Assembly: GCF_902364945.1 (NCBI RefSeq) | Contig: NZ_CABJFS010000004.1 | Span: 62,001-126,000, forward strand | Reading direction: 5' to 3' | Source of the DNA: Collinsella aerofaciens | GTDB taxonomy: Bacteria; Actinomycetota; Coriobacteriia; Coriobacteriales; Coriobacteriaceae | DNA length: 64,000 bases | Part shown: one piece after another, positions 32,228-41,229 of the stretch | How the letters are laid out: the number at the start of each line of letters is the position of its first letter | Numbering within the stretch: position 1 is the stretch's first letter | Translations under genes and position numbers: made by a program | Notes under the pieces: generated by a model | What the model was told of the DNA's origin: nothing | Databases searched by the model: none | The model's input: only the letters and a program-made list of their open reading frames with translations

Positions 32228-32592
32228 ATGCGCTTCTAAACAACTGATATACATGATTGGCCGATTTTCAATCATTTATTTCGCGGCGATTACCAGCCGA
32301 TTTCGGGTTCTATTAACGCTAAAACGTTTGACTAGCCATGGTGAACAACCCTGCTATCCTGCGGGTTGACGAAGACTGATATCTCACCTCGTCGATACAT
32401 ACTGTCTGGCGAATCGTTTGTCAATGAATTCGGTGAACGGTAGTAAATACCGTTCAAGCGTATGTATGTATCGGTCGCCGAGCGCGGCACCTCAGTTGGG
32501 TTCGTCGGTAGGTAAGGTATATATCGTCCGCAAGTTGCGCGGGGGCAAGTCTAGGTGCTCCCGAGTAAGATTCTCTATTGATAGGAGAAGAC
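32228..32592 (+). promoter_or_regulatory. uvrC-satA intergenic region with operator-like repeats
   Basis: 365 nt without a gene. In order: a weak AT-rich hairpin ATGATTG/CAATCAT (32253-32275) that may end uvrC; a CG-centred near-palindrome TAAAACGTTTGA (32320-32331) like the one before gap; and an 8-bp inverted repeat GAACGGTA-GTAAA-TACCGTTC (32435-32455). These are candidate operators for the transport/nan operon. I could not place a convincing promoter. Confidence 0.5.
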
Positions 32593-34206
32593 ATGGCCAT
32601 CATCAACAAGGGTATGTCCAGGCGTTCGTTCCTCGGCCTCACCGGCAGCGTCGCTGCTGTCGCAGGGCTTGGTCTCACTGGCTGCGGTGGCAGCTCTAGC
32701 GACGAGGGTTCCGCTTCCGGCTCCACCGATTCTGCCAACCGTGGCGGCGGCGTGATCACCGCTGGTTCCGCTTACGCTCCGTCCAGCTTCGATCCCGCCA
32801 GCACCGGCTCCGCTGTGGGCCTGGGTGCTAACTGGCACGTCGTCGAGGGCCTCTACGGCATCGATTACCACGACTACAGCACCTTCAACGAGCTCGCCAC
32901 CGACGATCCCAAGGCTGTGGACGACACCACTTTCGAGGTCACCATCCGCAAGGGCGCCAAGTTCTCCGATGGCACCGAGGTCACCGCTGACGATGTCGTC
33001 GCCTCCTACACCGCTTGCGCCGCTTCCGCTACCTATGCTCCGTTCTTCCAGCCCTTCGAGTCCATCGAGGCCAAGGACGCCAGCACCGTGACGGTCAAGA
33101 CCAAGGTCCCCAACTTCTCCCTGCTCAAGGATCGTCTGGCCATCGTCCGCGTTACCCCGGCCACCCAGACCGAGGAGGATCGCGCCAAGCAGCCGATCGG
33201 CTCCGGCCCCTGGATGTACGACTCTATCTCCGATACCGAGATCACCCTGGTTCCCAACCCCGAGTACAACGGTGAGTACGCTGCCGAGGATAAGAAGATC
33301 CAGTACAGCATCCTGACCGACCCCACCGCTCGCGTTACCGCTCAGCAGGAGGGCTCCACGCTCGTTATGGAGCTCGTTACCGCTGACGCCGTCGACCAGC
33401 TCGAGAGCGCCGGCTGCAAGATCGATAACGTTCAGGGTTTCGGCACCCGCTTCATCATGTTCAACGTCGCCAAGGAGCCTTGGAACAACGTCAAGGTCCG
33501 TCAGGCTGTCATGTATGCGCTCGACACCGAGAAGATGGTCAGCAACACCTTCGCCGGCCTTGCCACCGCTGCCAGCTGCTACCTGCCCAAGAGCTTCACC
33601 AACTATCATGAGGCTTCCACGGTGTACAAGACCGACGCCAAGAAGGCTAAGAAGCTCATCGAGGAGTCTGGCATCACCCCGGGTGCCATCACCCTGCGCA
33701 CCACCGACAACGAGCAGATTAAGGGCATGGCCGCCCAGGTCAAGAATGACCTCGACGCTCTCGGCTTCGATGTGACCATCCAGACCGATACCTCGCCGGC
33801 CACCTACGCTGCCATCGACGGCGGCGAGGCCTACGATATCCTCCTTGCCCCTGGCGATCCTTCCTGCTTCGGTGCCGACCCCGACCTGCTGCTCAACTGG
33901 TGGTACGGTGACAACGTCTGGATGCAGACCCGTTGCCCGTGGAAGGAGTCCGCTGAGTGGCAGAAGCTCCACGGTCTCATGGACGAGGCTCTTGCCGCCG
34001 AGGGCGACGAGCAGCAGAAGAAGTGGAACGAGTGCTTCGACATCATTGCCGACAACGCCGTTCTGTACCCCGTTGTCCACGTCAAGACCGTCTCCGCTTC
34101 CTGGGACGATCCGTCCACTGCGCCCAACGGCGAGGCCCTCGATGGCTTCAAGGGCATCGGCACGACGAGCATGTCCTTCAGGGGCGTCGCGACCGTCAAG
34201 GCGTAA
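32593..34206 (+). CDS. Family-5 ABC substrate-binding lipoprotein, SatA-like
   Basis: 537 aa. Starts MAIINKGMSRRSFLGLTGSV at ATG 32593 (AGGAG 5 nt upstream). Twin-arginine-like SRRSFLG plus lipobox LTGCGG give a Tat-type or Sec lipoprotein signal. The remainder is a SBP_bac_5 (DppA/OppA) fold. By sequence alone it could bind peptides. The operon context (nanA, nanK, nanE, esterase) and the permease-ATPase fusion two genes on match the SatABCD/SiaEFGI type sialic-acid importers known from Haemophilus ducreyi and Corynebacterium, so sialic acid is the favoured ligand; this is inference. Confidence 0.85.
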   Translation: MAIINKGMSRRSFLGLTGSVAAVAGLGLTGCGGSSSDEGSASGSTDSANRGGGVITAGSAYAPSSFDPASTGSAVGLGANWHVVEGLYGIDYHDYSTFNELATDDPKAVDDTTFEVTIRKGAKFSDGTEVTADDVVASYTACAASATYAPFFQPFESIEAKDASTVTVKTKVPNFSLLKDRLAIVRVTPATQTEEDRAKQPIGSGPWMYDSISDTEITLVPNPEYNGEYAAEDKKIQYSILTDPTARVTAQQEGSTLVMELVTADAVDQLESAGCKIDNVQGFGTRFIMFNVAKEPWNNVKVRQAVMYALDTEKMVSNTFAGLATAASCYLPKSFTNYHEASTVYKTDAKKAKKLIEESGITPGAITLRTTDNEQIKGMAAQVKNDLDALGFDVTIQTDTSPATYAAIDGGEAYDILLAPGDPSCFGADPDLLLNWWYGDNVWMQTRCPWKESAEWQKLHGLMDEALAAEGDEQQKKWNECFDIIADNAVLYPVVHVKTVSASWDDPSTAPNGEALDGFKGIGTTSMSFRGVATVKA

Positions 34207-34268
34207 GACTCGCTTGAGTCTGTATGCAGGATGTCGGTCGTTGGGACCGTATCCTCATAGTTGAAACA

Positions 34269-34302
34269 AAGACCCGGGCGGCAACGATGTCGCTCGGGTC
34301 TT
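34269..34302 (+). terminator. Intra-operon hairpin after satA-like gene
   Basis: AAGACCCG (34269-34276) pairs with CGGGTCTT (34295-34302) around a GC-rich interior; no T-run. Position after the binding-protein gene suggests partial termination or mRNA stabilisation, giving more binding protein than permease. Confidence 0.6.
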
Positions 34303-34363
34303 GTAATGAGTATCCGTACTCATATACCAGTTGGTCCTACCGACAAAAGAAAGGGGAGAGAAC

Positions 34364-35320
34364 GTGAACAACTTGCTACGTTTGATTGGAAGGCGTCTTG
34401 TGGCGCTGCCGATCATGGCATTGGGCGTCACCGTCCTGGTGTTCTTCCTTATGTCGTTCTCCAAGACCGACCCCGCCTACACGGCGTTGGGTGACGGTGC
34501 CTCGCCCGAGGCGGTTGCCGAGTACCATGAGAAGTATGGTCTGGACGACCCCTGGCCCGTGCGCTACGTGCGCTATATGGGCGATCTGATCCATGGCGAC
34601 ATGGGCACCTATGGTGCTGCTCGCAACTCCGTTGCCAAGCGCATCTCCACGGCCCTGCCCGTCACGATGCAGCTGACCTTCATCGGTCTTGCCATCGGTG
34701 CGGTCGTTTCGTTTTTGCTCGGCGTCATCGCGGCACTGTATCGCGACAAATGGCCGGACCAAGTAATCCGTGTCTTTTCCATCGCCGGCTTGGCAACCCC
34801 GTCGTTCTGGCTTGCCGTTCTGTTGATCCTGCTGTTCTCTTCCTACCTTAAGGTGCTCCCGGCATCGGGTGCTCTGCCTCACTTCACCACGAATCCGGTT
34901 GGCTATCTGGGACGCATGATCATGCCCGCTATCGCCTTGGCATTTCCGCTGACGGGCCAGATGACTCGTATCGTGCGTACCGCCATGGTCGAGGAGCTCG
35001 ACAAGGATTATGTCCGTATGGCTCGCGGCGCCGGCGTTCCCGAGAAGGTCGTCGTCGGCATCAACGTTCTTCGCAATGCGCTGATCACCCCGGTCACCAC
35101 CCTCGGTCTTAAGATCGGTTACCTCATGGGCGGCGCCGTCGTCATCGAGGTTATCTTCAACCTCCCCGGCATGGGCACCGCGATTCTGCAGGGCGTTCAG
35201 GGCAACGAGGCGAACCTGGTTCAGGGCGTCGTTATCGTCGTTGCTCTTGCCTTCATCATCATCAACATCGTGGTTGACATGCTCTACCTGCTCATCAACC
35301 CGCGCATCAGGACGGTGTAG
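34364..35320 (+). CDS. ABC permease, DppB/SatB-like
   Basis: 318 aa, start GTG 34364 (MNNLLRLIGRRLVALPIMALG) with AGGGGAGAG upstream. Six hydrophobic segments with the BPD_transp_1 EAA-type loop around DYVRMARGAGVPE. Forms the translocation channel with the permease half of the next gene. Separated from it by 3 bp. Confidence 0.9.
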   Translation: MNNLLRLIGRRLVALPIMALGVTVLVFFLMSFSKTDPAYTALGDGASPEAVAEYHEKYGLDDPWPVRYVRYMGDLIHGDMGTYGAARNSVAKRISTALPVTMQLTFIGLAIGAVVSFLLGVIAALYRDKWPDQVIRVFSIAGLATPSFWLAVLLILLFSSYLKVLPASGALPHFTTNPVGYLGRMIMPAIALAFPLTGQMTRIVRTAMVEELDKDYVRMARGAGVPEKVVVGINVLRNALITPVTTLGLKIGYLMGGAVVIEVIFNLPGMGTAILQGVQGNEANLVQGVVIVVALAFIIINIVVDMLYLLINPRIRTV

Positions 35321-35323
35321 ATT

Positions 35324-37339
35324 ATGGTAAAGATTCGAGAGAAGCAAACCGAGCAGCTCGAGAAGGCTGCCTCCAAGGGGCTCAAGCTCGGTGGCTGGAA
35401 GAAGATGACGTTGTCTTCTAAGATTGCCGCCGTCGTGCTGGTGCTGGTCGCCCTGACTGCGATTCTGGCGCCCCTTCTTGCCCCCTATAGCCCGGTCGAG
35501 ATCTTTACGGCTCGCCAGGCTCCCGGCAACGGATTTATCTTCGGTACCGACGATAAGGGCCGCGACATTCTGTCGCGTATGCTCTACGGTGGTCGTTACT
35601 CGCTGATCATCGGCTTTGGCGCCACTGCCATGGCTCTGGTCTGCGGCTCGGTCGTGGGCGCCCTTGCAGCGGTTTCGCGCAAGGCCGTCTCCGAGACGAT
35701 CATGCGTATCCTGGACATCATCATGTCCATCCCGGGCATCGCCCTCGCGGCCGTCTTCGTCTCCATCCTGGGTAACTCCGTGCCGTCGATCATCTTCGCC
35801 ATCGGCTTTATGTACACTCCGCAGATTGCCCGTATCGTGCGCGCCAACATCGTGTCCGAGTACGGCGAGGACTATGTCCGCGCGGTCATCGTTTCCGGCG
35901 CCAAGGCTCCGTGGATTTTGATCAAGCATGTTCTGCGTAACTGCATCGCCCCGATCATGGTCTTCACCGTTACCCTGGTCGCCGACGCCATCATCTTCGA
36001 GGCCTCGCTGACCTTCATCGGCGCTGGTATCCAGGAGCCCACCGCTACCTGGGGCAACATCCTCGCCGACGCCCGCGGCGGCGTGCTCGCCGGCCGTTGG
36101 TGGCAGGCGCTGTTCCCGGGCCTGGCCATCATGATCACCTGCCTGGCGCTCAACATCCTCTCCGAGGGCATTACCGACGCCATGGCCGCTGCTCCCTCCG
36201 CCGCCCTGGATCCTACCGATTCCTCCAAGCGTCGCGAGGCCGACCTGCTGGTCTCCGACCCCGTTCGCGCCTACAAGGAGCAGGCCCAGTCCCTCTCCGC
36301 TCGCCTTGGCGCCCTGCGCGATGTCGAACTCAAGCGTGACGATCGTCATGTGCCCGACGAGTCTGTCGAGCCGATTCTCTCGGTCCGTGACTTCTGCATC
36401 CAGTTTGAGCATCACGGTGATATTAACGTCGTCGACCATGTCAACTTTGACGTCCGTCCTGGTCAGACCATGGGCCTGGTGGGCGAGTCCGGTTGCGGTA
36501 AGTCCATCACCACGCTGGCCATCATGGGCCTGACCGATGAGGACGAGCACCTTTCCGGCGAGGTCCTCTGGGAGGGCCGTGACCTGCTCAAGATGAGCAA
36601 GAAGGAGTGGTTCGGCCTGCGCGGTACCGATATCGCTATGGTCTATCAGGACGCCCTGTCCTCGCTCAACCCCTCCATGCTCATCTCTGCCCAGATGAAG
36701 CAGCTCACCAAACGCGGCGGAACCCGCAGCGCCGAGGAGCTCTTGGAGCTCGTCGGCCTCGATCCCAAGCGCACGCTCGAGAGCTATCCACACGAGCTTT
36801 CCGGCGGCCAGCGTCAGCGTGTCCTGATCGCTATGGCCCTTACCCGCGACCCCAAGCTGGTCATCTGCGATGAGCCCACGACCGCTCTGGACGTTACCGT
36901 CCAGAAGCAGGTCATCAAGCTGCTCAACGATCTTCAGGCCAAGCTCGGCTTTGCCATGATCTTCGTTTCGCACGACCTGGCGCTGGTCGCCGAGGTCGCC
37001 CACAACATCACGGTTATGTACGCTGGCCAGGTTATCGAGCAGGCGCCCACCAAGGAGCTGCTCACTAACCCGATCCACGAGTACACCCGCGGTCTTCTGG
37101 GCTCCGTTCTGTCCATCGAGAGCGGTTCGGGCCGCCTGCACCAGGTGCCCGGCGCCGTTCCGAGTCCGCGCGATTTCCCCAAGGGCGATCGCTTCGCGCC
37201 CCGCTCGAGCCATCCGCGTATTGGCCTGGACACCCGTCCGGTCTTCAAGCGCGTGCCCGGCACCGAGCACTTCTATTCCGAGCTCCCCGACGAGGTGCTC
37301 AAGGCAAATGGTTTGACCCCTCACGCGGAGGTGATGTAG
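35324..37339 (+). CDS. Fused ABC permease and ATPase, SatC-like (DppC-DppD fusion)
   Basis: 671 aa. Residues about 1-290 are a DppC-type permease (N-terminal helix, then FGTDDKGRDILSRMLYGGRYSL and an EAA loop at YGEDYVRAVIVSGA). A hydrophilic linker of about 55 residues leads to a DppD-type ATPase from about 345: Walker A GESGCGKS, signature LSGGQRQRV, Walker [13 protein letters not shown], and a C-terminal oligopeptide-transporter tail. The same fusion occurs in SatC/SiaG-type sialic-acid transporters. Reading frame is continuous with no sign of an assembly error. Confidence 0.92.
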   Translation: MVKIREKQTEQLEKAASKGLKLGGWKKMTLSSKIAAVVLVLVALTAILAPLLAPYSPVEIFTARQAPGNGFIFGTDDKGRDILSRMLYGGRYSLIIGFGATAMALVCGSVVGALAAVSRKAVSETIMRILDIIMSIPGIALAAVFVSILGNSVPSIIFAIGFMYTPQIARIVRANIVSEYGEDYVRAVIVSGAKAPWILIKHVLRNCIAPIMVFTVTLVADAIIFEASLTFIGAGIQEPTATWGNILADARGGVLAGRWWQALFPGLAIMITCLALNILSEGITDAMAAAPSAALDPTDSSKRREADLLVSDPVRAYKEQAQSLSARLGALRDVELKRDDRHVPDESVEPILSVRDFCIQFEHHGDINVVDHVNFDVRPGQTMGLVGESGCGKSITTLAIMGLTDEDEHLSGEVLWEGRDLLKMSKKEWFGLRGTDIAMVYQDALSSLNPSMLISAQMKQLTKRGGTRSAEELLELVGLDPKRTLESYPHELSGGQRQRVLIAMALTRDPKLVICDEPTTALDVTVQKQVIKLLNDLQAKLGFAMIFVSHDLALVAEVAHNITVMYAGQVIEQAPTKELLTNPIHEYTRGLLGSVLSIESGSGRLHQVPGAVPSPRDFPKGDRFAPRSSHPRIGLDTRPVFKRVPGTEHFYSELPDEVLKANGLTPHAEVM

Positions 37340-38167
37340 ATGAGCGAGACCGCAGTCAACGGCGTCGAGCCGATCATCTTCCTTGATGACGTCCACGTCA
37401 CCTTTAGGACCCGTACCGGCTCGATTCTGCACCCCAACCTGGTTCACGCCGTCCAGGGTGTAACGATTAAGCTCATGCCCGGTCAGACGATCGGCATCGT
37501 CGGCGAGTCCGGTTGCGGTAAGTCCACCACCGCTAACGTCATGTGCGGCCTGCAGGCCCCCACGAGCGGCAAGGTCTACTTTAAGGGCAAGGACGTTACC
37601 AAACGTACCGCCGAGGACCGTCGCCACATGGGTCGCGTCATCTCGGTCGTGTTCCAGAACCCCGCCACGGCGCTCAACCCCCGCATGGTCGTTCGCGAGC
37701 AGCTGCTCGACCCCATGCGCGTCCACAACCTGGGTACCGAGGCCGAGCAGGAGGAGCGCGTCAAGGAACTCTTGGAGCTCACCGGTCTGCCCAGCTCCGC
37801 TGCCGAGGTTCTTCCCGGCCAGCTTTCGGGCGGCCAGCGCCAGCGCGTCGCAATTGCCCGTGCCCTGTCGCTGAACCCCGATGCCATCATCGCCGACGAG
37901 CCCACCTCGGCTCTGGACGTTTCAGTCCGCGCGCAGATTCTGAACCTGCTGACTGACCTTAAGAAGGAGCTCGGCCTGGCCATGGTGTTCATCAGCCATG
38001 ACATCCAGACGGTCCGCTATATCTCTGACGACATCATCGTTATGAATGGCGGCAAGATCGTCGAGCAGGGCGAGGCCAAGCAGGTCTTCCAGCACCCCCA
38101 GGACCCCTACACCAAGATGCTGCTCGGCGCTGCGCCGTCGCTGCTGCATCCCAAGCTCGGCGAGTAG
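37340..38167 (+). CDS. ABC transporter ATPase, DppF/SatD-like
   Basis: 275 aa. Walker [10 protein letters not shown], signature LSGGQRQRVAIARAL, Walker B IIADEPTSALD, H-loop VFISHD. Second nucleotide-binding subunit, pairing with the ATPase half of the upstream fusion. Starts directly at the end of that gene (stop codon followed by ATG) with GGAGGTG as the binding site. Lacks the long Cys-rich tail common in OppD-type ATPases. Confidence 0.92.
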   Translation: MSETAVNGVEPIIFLDDVHVTFRTRTGSILHPNLVHAVQGVTIKLMPGQTIGIVGESGCGKSTTANVMCGLQAPTSGKVYFKGKDVTKRTAEDRRHMGRVISVVFQNPATALNPRMVVREQLLDPMRVHNLGTEAEQEERVKELLELTGLPSSAAEVLPGQLSGGQRQRVAIARALSLNPDAIIADEPTSALDVSVRAQILNLLTDLKKELGLAMVFISHDIQTVRYISDDIIVMNGGKIVEQGEAKQVFQHPQDPYTKMLLGAAPSLLHPKLGE

Positions 38168-38247
38168 CCTCGCATTCCCTCCCGTGCGCCCGGTTCCCTT
38201 GCCGGGCGCACCTCCGTTGCGATTTCGAAAGGTTGGGTTCACGAGCC

Positions 38248-39225
38248 ATGCCAAGTGCTCAGGAGCTACAACATCAATTTGATGAATATCGAGGCGCCAT
38301 GCCCCGTCCATCAGATTTCGATCTCTTTTGGAAGGATCGCATGGCCGAGGCCGACGCCGTCGGGCTTGACTATGCGATCGAGACGGCATCGGTCGCCGAT
38401 GCCGCGACCTGCCAGCTTTTCGACCTCTGGTATACCGGCATGTGTGGCGCGCGCCTGCATGCCAAGTACCTTAAACCCGTCTCGGACGAGCCCGTGCCAT
38501 TGGTACTTCAGTTCCATGGGTATCCGGGTGCAAGCCGCAGCTGGTTTGAGCAGGCGTCGTTTGCGGGCATGGGCATGGCACTCATCGCCCTCGACTGCCC
38601 CGGCCAAGGAGGTCCCTCCGAGGACATTGGTGGATTTGAGGGCACAACGGTTGCCGGTCATATCGTTGCCGGTATCGACGGCGACCCGGCCAACCTCTAC
38701 TATGTCCGCTTGCACCAAGATATTCGCATCCTGTGCCGCATCGTTCGCGAGCTCGAGGGCATTGATCTTGCGCGTGTGTTTGTGAACGGCGCGTCGCAGG
38801 GTGGCGGTTTGGGCATTGCGACCTGTGCACTTAACAGCGAGCTTATCAATCGTGCCGCCATCCTCTATCCCTTCCTGTCAGATTTCCGCCTGGTCTGGGA
38901 TTTGGATGCCGACGACATTGCCTACGAGGGCCTGCGCTATTGGTCTCGCTGGTTTGACGAGGACTCGACTCGTATTGACGAAGCCTATGCCAAGCTGGCG
39001 TACTTCGATTCCAAGAACTTTGCCCCTATGGTCAAATGCCCCGTGCTGTTTGGCACTGGCACAGCCGATATCGTCTGTCCGCCAGCGACGCAGTTTGCAG
39101 TCTATAACAACCTGACCTGCGAAAAGCGTCATGAGTTCTTTGAAGGCTTTGGCCACGAGGAGATTCAGGATTTTGACGATCTGATCATTCCGTTTTTCTG
39201 CAAGGGAGGGAAGGCTCATGTCTAA
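38248..39225 (+). CDS. CE7-type acetyl esterase (AXE1 family)
   Basis: 325 aa alpha/beta hydrolase of the acetylxylan esterase/cephalosporin-C deacetylase group. Nucleophile Ser183 in NGASQGGGL, Asp in GTADIVCPP, His in GFGHEE; HGYPG oxyanion-loop motif near residue 91. In this operon it most likely removes O-acetyl groups from sialic acid before NanA acts, but xylo- or chito-oligosaccharide substrates are not excluded. ATG 38248 is chosen; no strong ribosome-binding site is seen, only GAAAGG 16 nt upstream. Overlaps the next gene by 8 bp. Confidence 0.85.
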   Translation: MPSAQELQHQFDEYRGAMPRPSDFDLFWKDRMAEADAVGLDYAIETASVADAATCQLFDLWYTGMCGARLHAKYLKPVSDEPVPLVLQFHGYPGASRSWFEQASFAGMGMALIALDCPGQGGPSEDIGGFEGTTVAGHIVAGIDGDPANLYYVRLHQDIRILCRIVRELEGIDLARVFVNGASQGGGLGIATCALNSELINRAAILYPFLSDFRLVWDLDADDIAYEGLRYWSRWFDEDSTRIDEAYAKLAYFDSKNFAPMVKCPVLFGTGTADIVCPPATQFAVYNNLTCEKRHEFFEGFGHEEIQDFDDLIIPFFCKGGKAHV

Positions 39226-40069
39226 GTGCGAGAGCAATGTCGGCGAGCTGATTGTCCCCGACCTTGTGGGGATTCCCGGAACGGTTTCGTCAAGGCTCTC
39301 TGAATATCGGGACTGGCACGGTGATGTTCAGGCAGATGTTTCTGATTTGGAGACATGTGCTATGGATCTTGAGATTCAAGGCCTGGCCATTACGGCGATC
39401 GATTTCGCCAATCCGTATGCCCGCTACTCCGAGGTTTCCTTTGAGCTTGGTGGCGATGTGGTCAACGCACGTTTGATCGAGCCTGCCGGTCGCGCCCGAG
39501 CATCCGAGCTTGTGCCGCTATGTCTGATGTTTCACGACATCGACCGACCCGTGCGGGGATGGCATCACATGACGAGGTTTGCGGCCATGGGATATGCCGT
39601 GCTCGCGCTGGACGATGAGGCGATTGGACCCAGCGATCTGCGGCAGGGGATTACCTCGCCCGCTTTTGTCAGGCGCGTCCGTTGGGGCTGCGCGTTGGCG
39701 GAGGTCGCGCGCAATCTTGATGGCATGGACCCCGAACGCATCTTTGCATGGGGCGAGGGTCTTGGCGGCGGAGTCGCGCTGGCGGTTTCTGCTCTGGACG
39801 AGCGGGGCCTCGCCCGCACGGCGGTTGCCAATCCGCTTCCTGGCGGCCTCGAGGTGCTGTCGTCTCGGGTGCGCGGATCGGTGCTCATGGGCACATCGCT
39901 TATGGATACCGTGAGCGATCCCAAGGATCAGTTTGCCGTATTCAACGGTCTTGAGTGTGACCGGAGGCATATCATCTATGCAAAATACGCTCACGAGCGC
40001 ATCAATGCGTTCGAAAACGAAGTCATCGACTTTTTTAACCAAACGTTCTACCCGTGTTCTTTGGCCTAG
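39218..40069 (+). CDS. CE7-like alpha/beta hydrolase lacking the catalytic serine
   Basis: 283 aa. Shares blocks with the preceding esterase: MGTSLMDTVSDPKDQFAVFNGLECDRRH aligns with GTGTADIVCPPATQFAVYNNLTCEKRH, and KYAHERINAF with GFGHEEIQDF. The nucleophile elbow reads WGEGLGGG, so the serine is Glu180 (codon 39755-39757); the Asp and His positions remain. The HG oxyanion motif is also altered (FHDIDRP). Likely a duplicated, catalytically changed or dead esterase, perhaps a regulatory or binding subunit. GGGAGG precedes the ATG; 8-bp overlap implies coupled translation. Confidence 0.75.
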   Translation: MSKCESNVGELIVPDLVGIPGTVSSRLSEYRDWHGDVQADVSDLETCAMDLEIQGLAITAIDFANPYARYSEVSFELGGDVVNARLIEPAGRARASELVPLCLMFHDIDRPVRGWHHMTRFAAMGYAVLALDDEAIGPSDLRQGITSPAFVRRVRWGCALAEVARNLDGMDPERIFAWGEGLGGGVALAVSALDERGLARTAVANPLPGGLEVLSSRVRGSVLMGTSLMDTVSDPKDQFAVFNGLECDRRHIIYAKYAHERINAFENEVIDFFNQTFYPCSLA

Positions 40070-40137
40070 ACGGCCTGGACACTGCCAACAAGAGTGGGTG
40101 GCATAGGGCCGCCCGCCAGACAACTAAGGAGATTCTT

Positions 40138-41058
40138 GTGGCAACTCAGAAATTCACCGGCGTTATCCCTCCCGTCGTTGTTCCCGATACCGAAGATCAC
40201 CAGCTCGATGTTGTCTCCTTTGAGCGCAGCATCAACCGCATGATCGATGCCGGCGTCGATGGCCTGTTCTTCCTGGGATCCTCGGGCGAGGTCGTCTTCT
40301 CCACCGATGAGCGTCGTCGCCAGATCATCGCCGAGGCCGTTCGTATCGTCGACCACCGCGTGCCCGTCCTGGTCGGCATCATCGATACCGAGACCGAGCG
40401 CATGATTGAGCACGGTAAGGTCGCTCAGGAGCTGGGCGCCGATGCGCTTGTCGCCACCTGCCCGTTCTATGCCCTGCAGGGCATGACCGAGGTCGAGGAG
40501 CACTTCCGCATCCTGCACGAGGAGCTCGACCTGCCCATCTTTGCCTATGACATTCCCGTCTGCGTTCACACCAAGCTCCCCTGGAAGCTCCTTGCCAAGC
40601 TCGGCGCCGAGGGCGTCCTTGCTGGCGTCAAGGATTCCTCGGGTGATGACATCTCGTTCCGCTATCTCGTTCAGGAGAACGAGAAGAACGGCCATCCGAT
40701 GAGCATCCTCACCGGTCACGAGGTTGTTGTCGACGGCGCTTACCTCGGTGGCGCCGACGGTTCTGTCCCGGGCCTTGCCAACGTTGAGCCCGAGGGCTAC
40801 GTGCGCCAGTGGAAGGCCGCTCAGGCCGGCGACTGGGCTACCGTCAAGGCCGAGCAGGATCGCCTCAATGAGATTTCGCACATCTGGGACGTCACCTCGG
40901 GCGTCCAGGGCTATGCCGGTGGCGTCGGCGCCTTCAAGACCGCTATGAATCTCATGGGCATCTTCGACAGCCCGACCATGCCGCGCCCGGTGAAGGCCAT
41001 GACCGGCGAGAACGTCGAGGCGATTAGGAAGGTCCTTCAGGACAACGGTCTCCTGTAA
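40138..41058 (+). CDS. nanA: N-acetylneuraminate lyase (DapA/NanA family)
   Basis: 306 aa class I aldolase. Start GTG 40138 with AAGGAG upstream. Family motifs: GSSGEVVF phosphate/carboxylate loop, catalytic Tyr in FAYDIP, Schiff-base Lys in AGVKDSSGD. Cleaves N-acetylneuraminate to N-acetylmannosamine and pyruvate if the context is right; dihydrodipicolinate synthase paralogues share these motifs, so the assignment leans on the adjacent nanK and nanE. Confidence 0.82.
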   Translation: MATQKFTGVIPPVVVPDTEDHQLDVVSFERSINRMIDAGVDGLFFLGSSGEVVFSTDERRRQIIAEAVRIVDHRVPVLVGIIDTETERMIEHGKVAQELGADALVATCPFYALQGMTEVEEHFRILHEELDLPIFAYDIPVCVHTKLPWKLLAKLGAEGVLAGVKDSSGDDISFRYLVQENEKNGHPMSILTGHEVVVDGAYLGGADGSVPGLANVEPEGYVRQWKAAQAGDWATVKAEQDRLNEISHIWDVTSGVQGYAGGVGAFKTAMNLMGIFDSPTMPRPVKAMTGENVEAIRKVLQDNGLL

Positions 41059-41064
41059 AGCTTC

Positions 41065-41152
41065 CCAGGCACCCGACCTCGCCGTTCAACCGTGTGGCCA
41101 TGACCCATTAGGTCAATGGCCACACGGTTTCTCGGCGATCTCGGACACCTGG
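41065..41152 (+). repeat. Long nested hairpin between nanA and nanK
   Basis: Central stem AACCGTGTGGCCAT (about 41088-41101) with its complement (about 41115-41128), bracketed by CGACCTCGCCG/CGGCGATCTCG and CCAGG (41065-41069)/CCTGG (41148-41152). About 88 nt in total. No strong T-run follows, so read-through into nanK is expected. Confidence 0.65.
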
Positions 41153-41229
41153 AAAACCTTTACTGCGCTGTGACGGCTAGCCTGACGGCGCATTTCCTGT
41201 AGTTGTTTTTATCTCCGAAGGAGAGCGAC

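Noticed and set aside
34376..37726. 1116-codon open frame on the minus strand opposite the sat transporter genes
   Set aside because: It mirrors well-conserved ABC genes and arises from high GC third positions in the sense strand; its product is low-complexity and matches no family.
32593..38167. Plain dipeptide (Dpp) transporter for the first ABC operon
   Set aside because: Not excluded by sequence, but the contiguous nan genes and the permease-ATPase fusion favour sialic acid.
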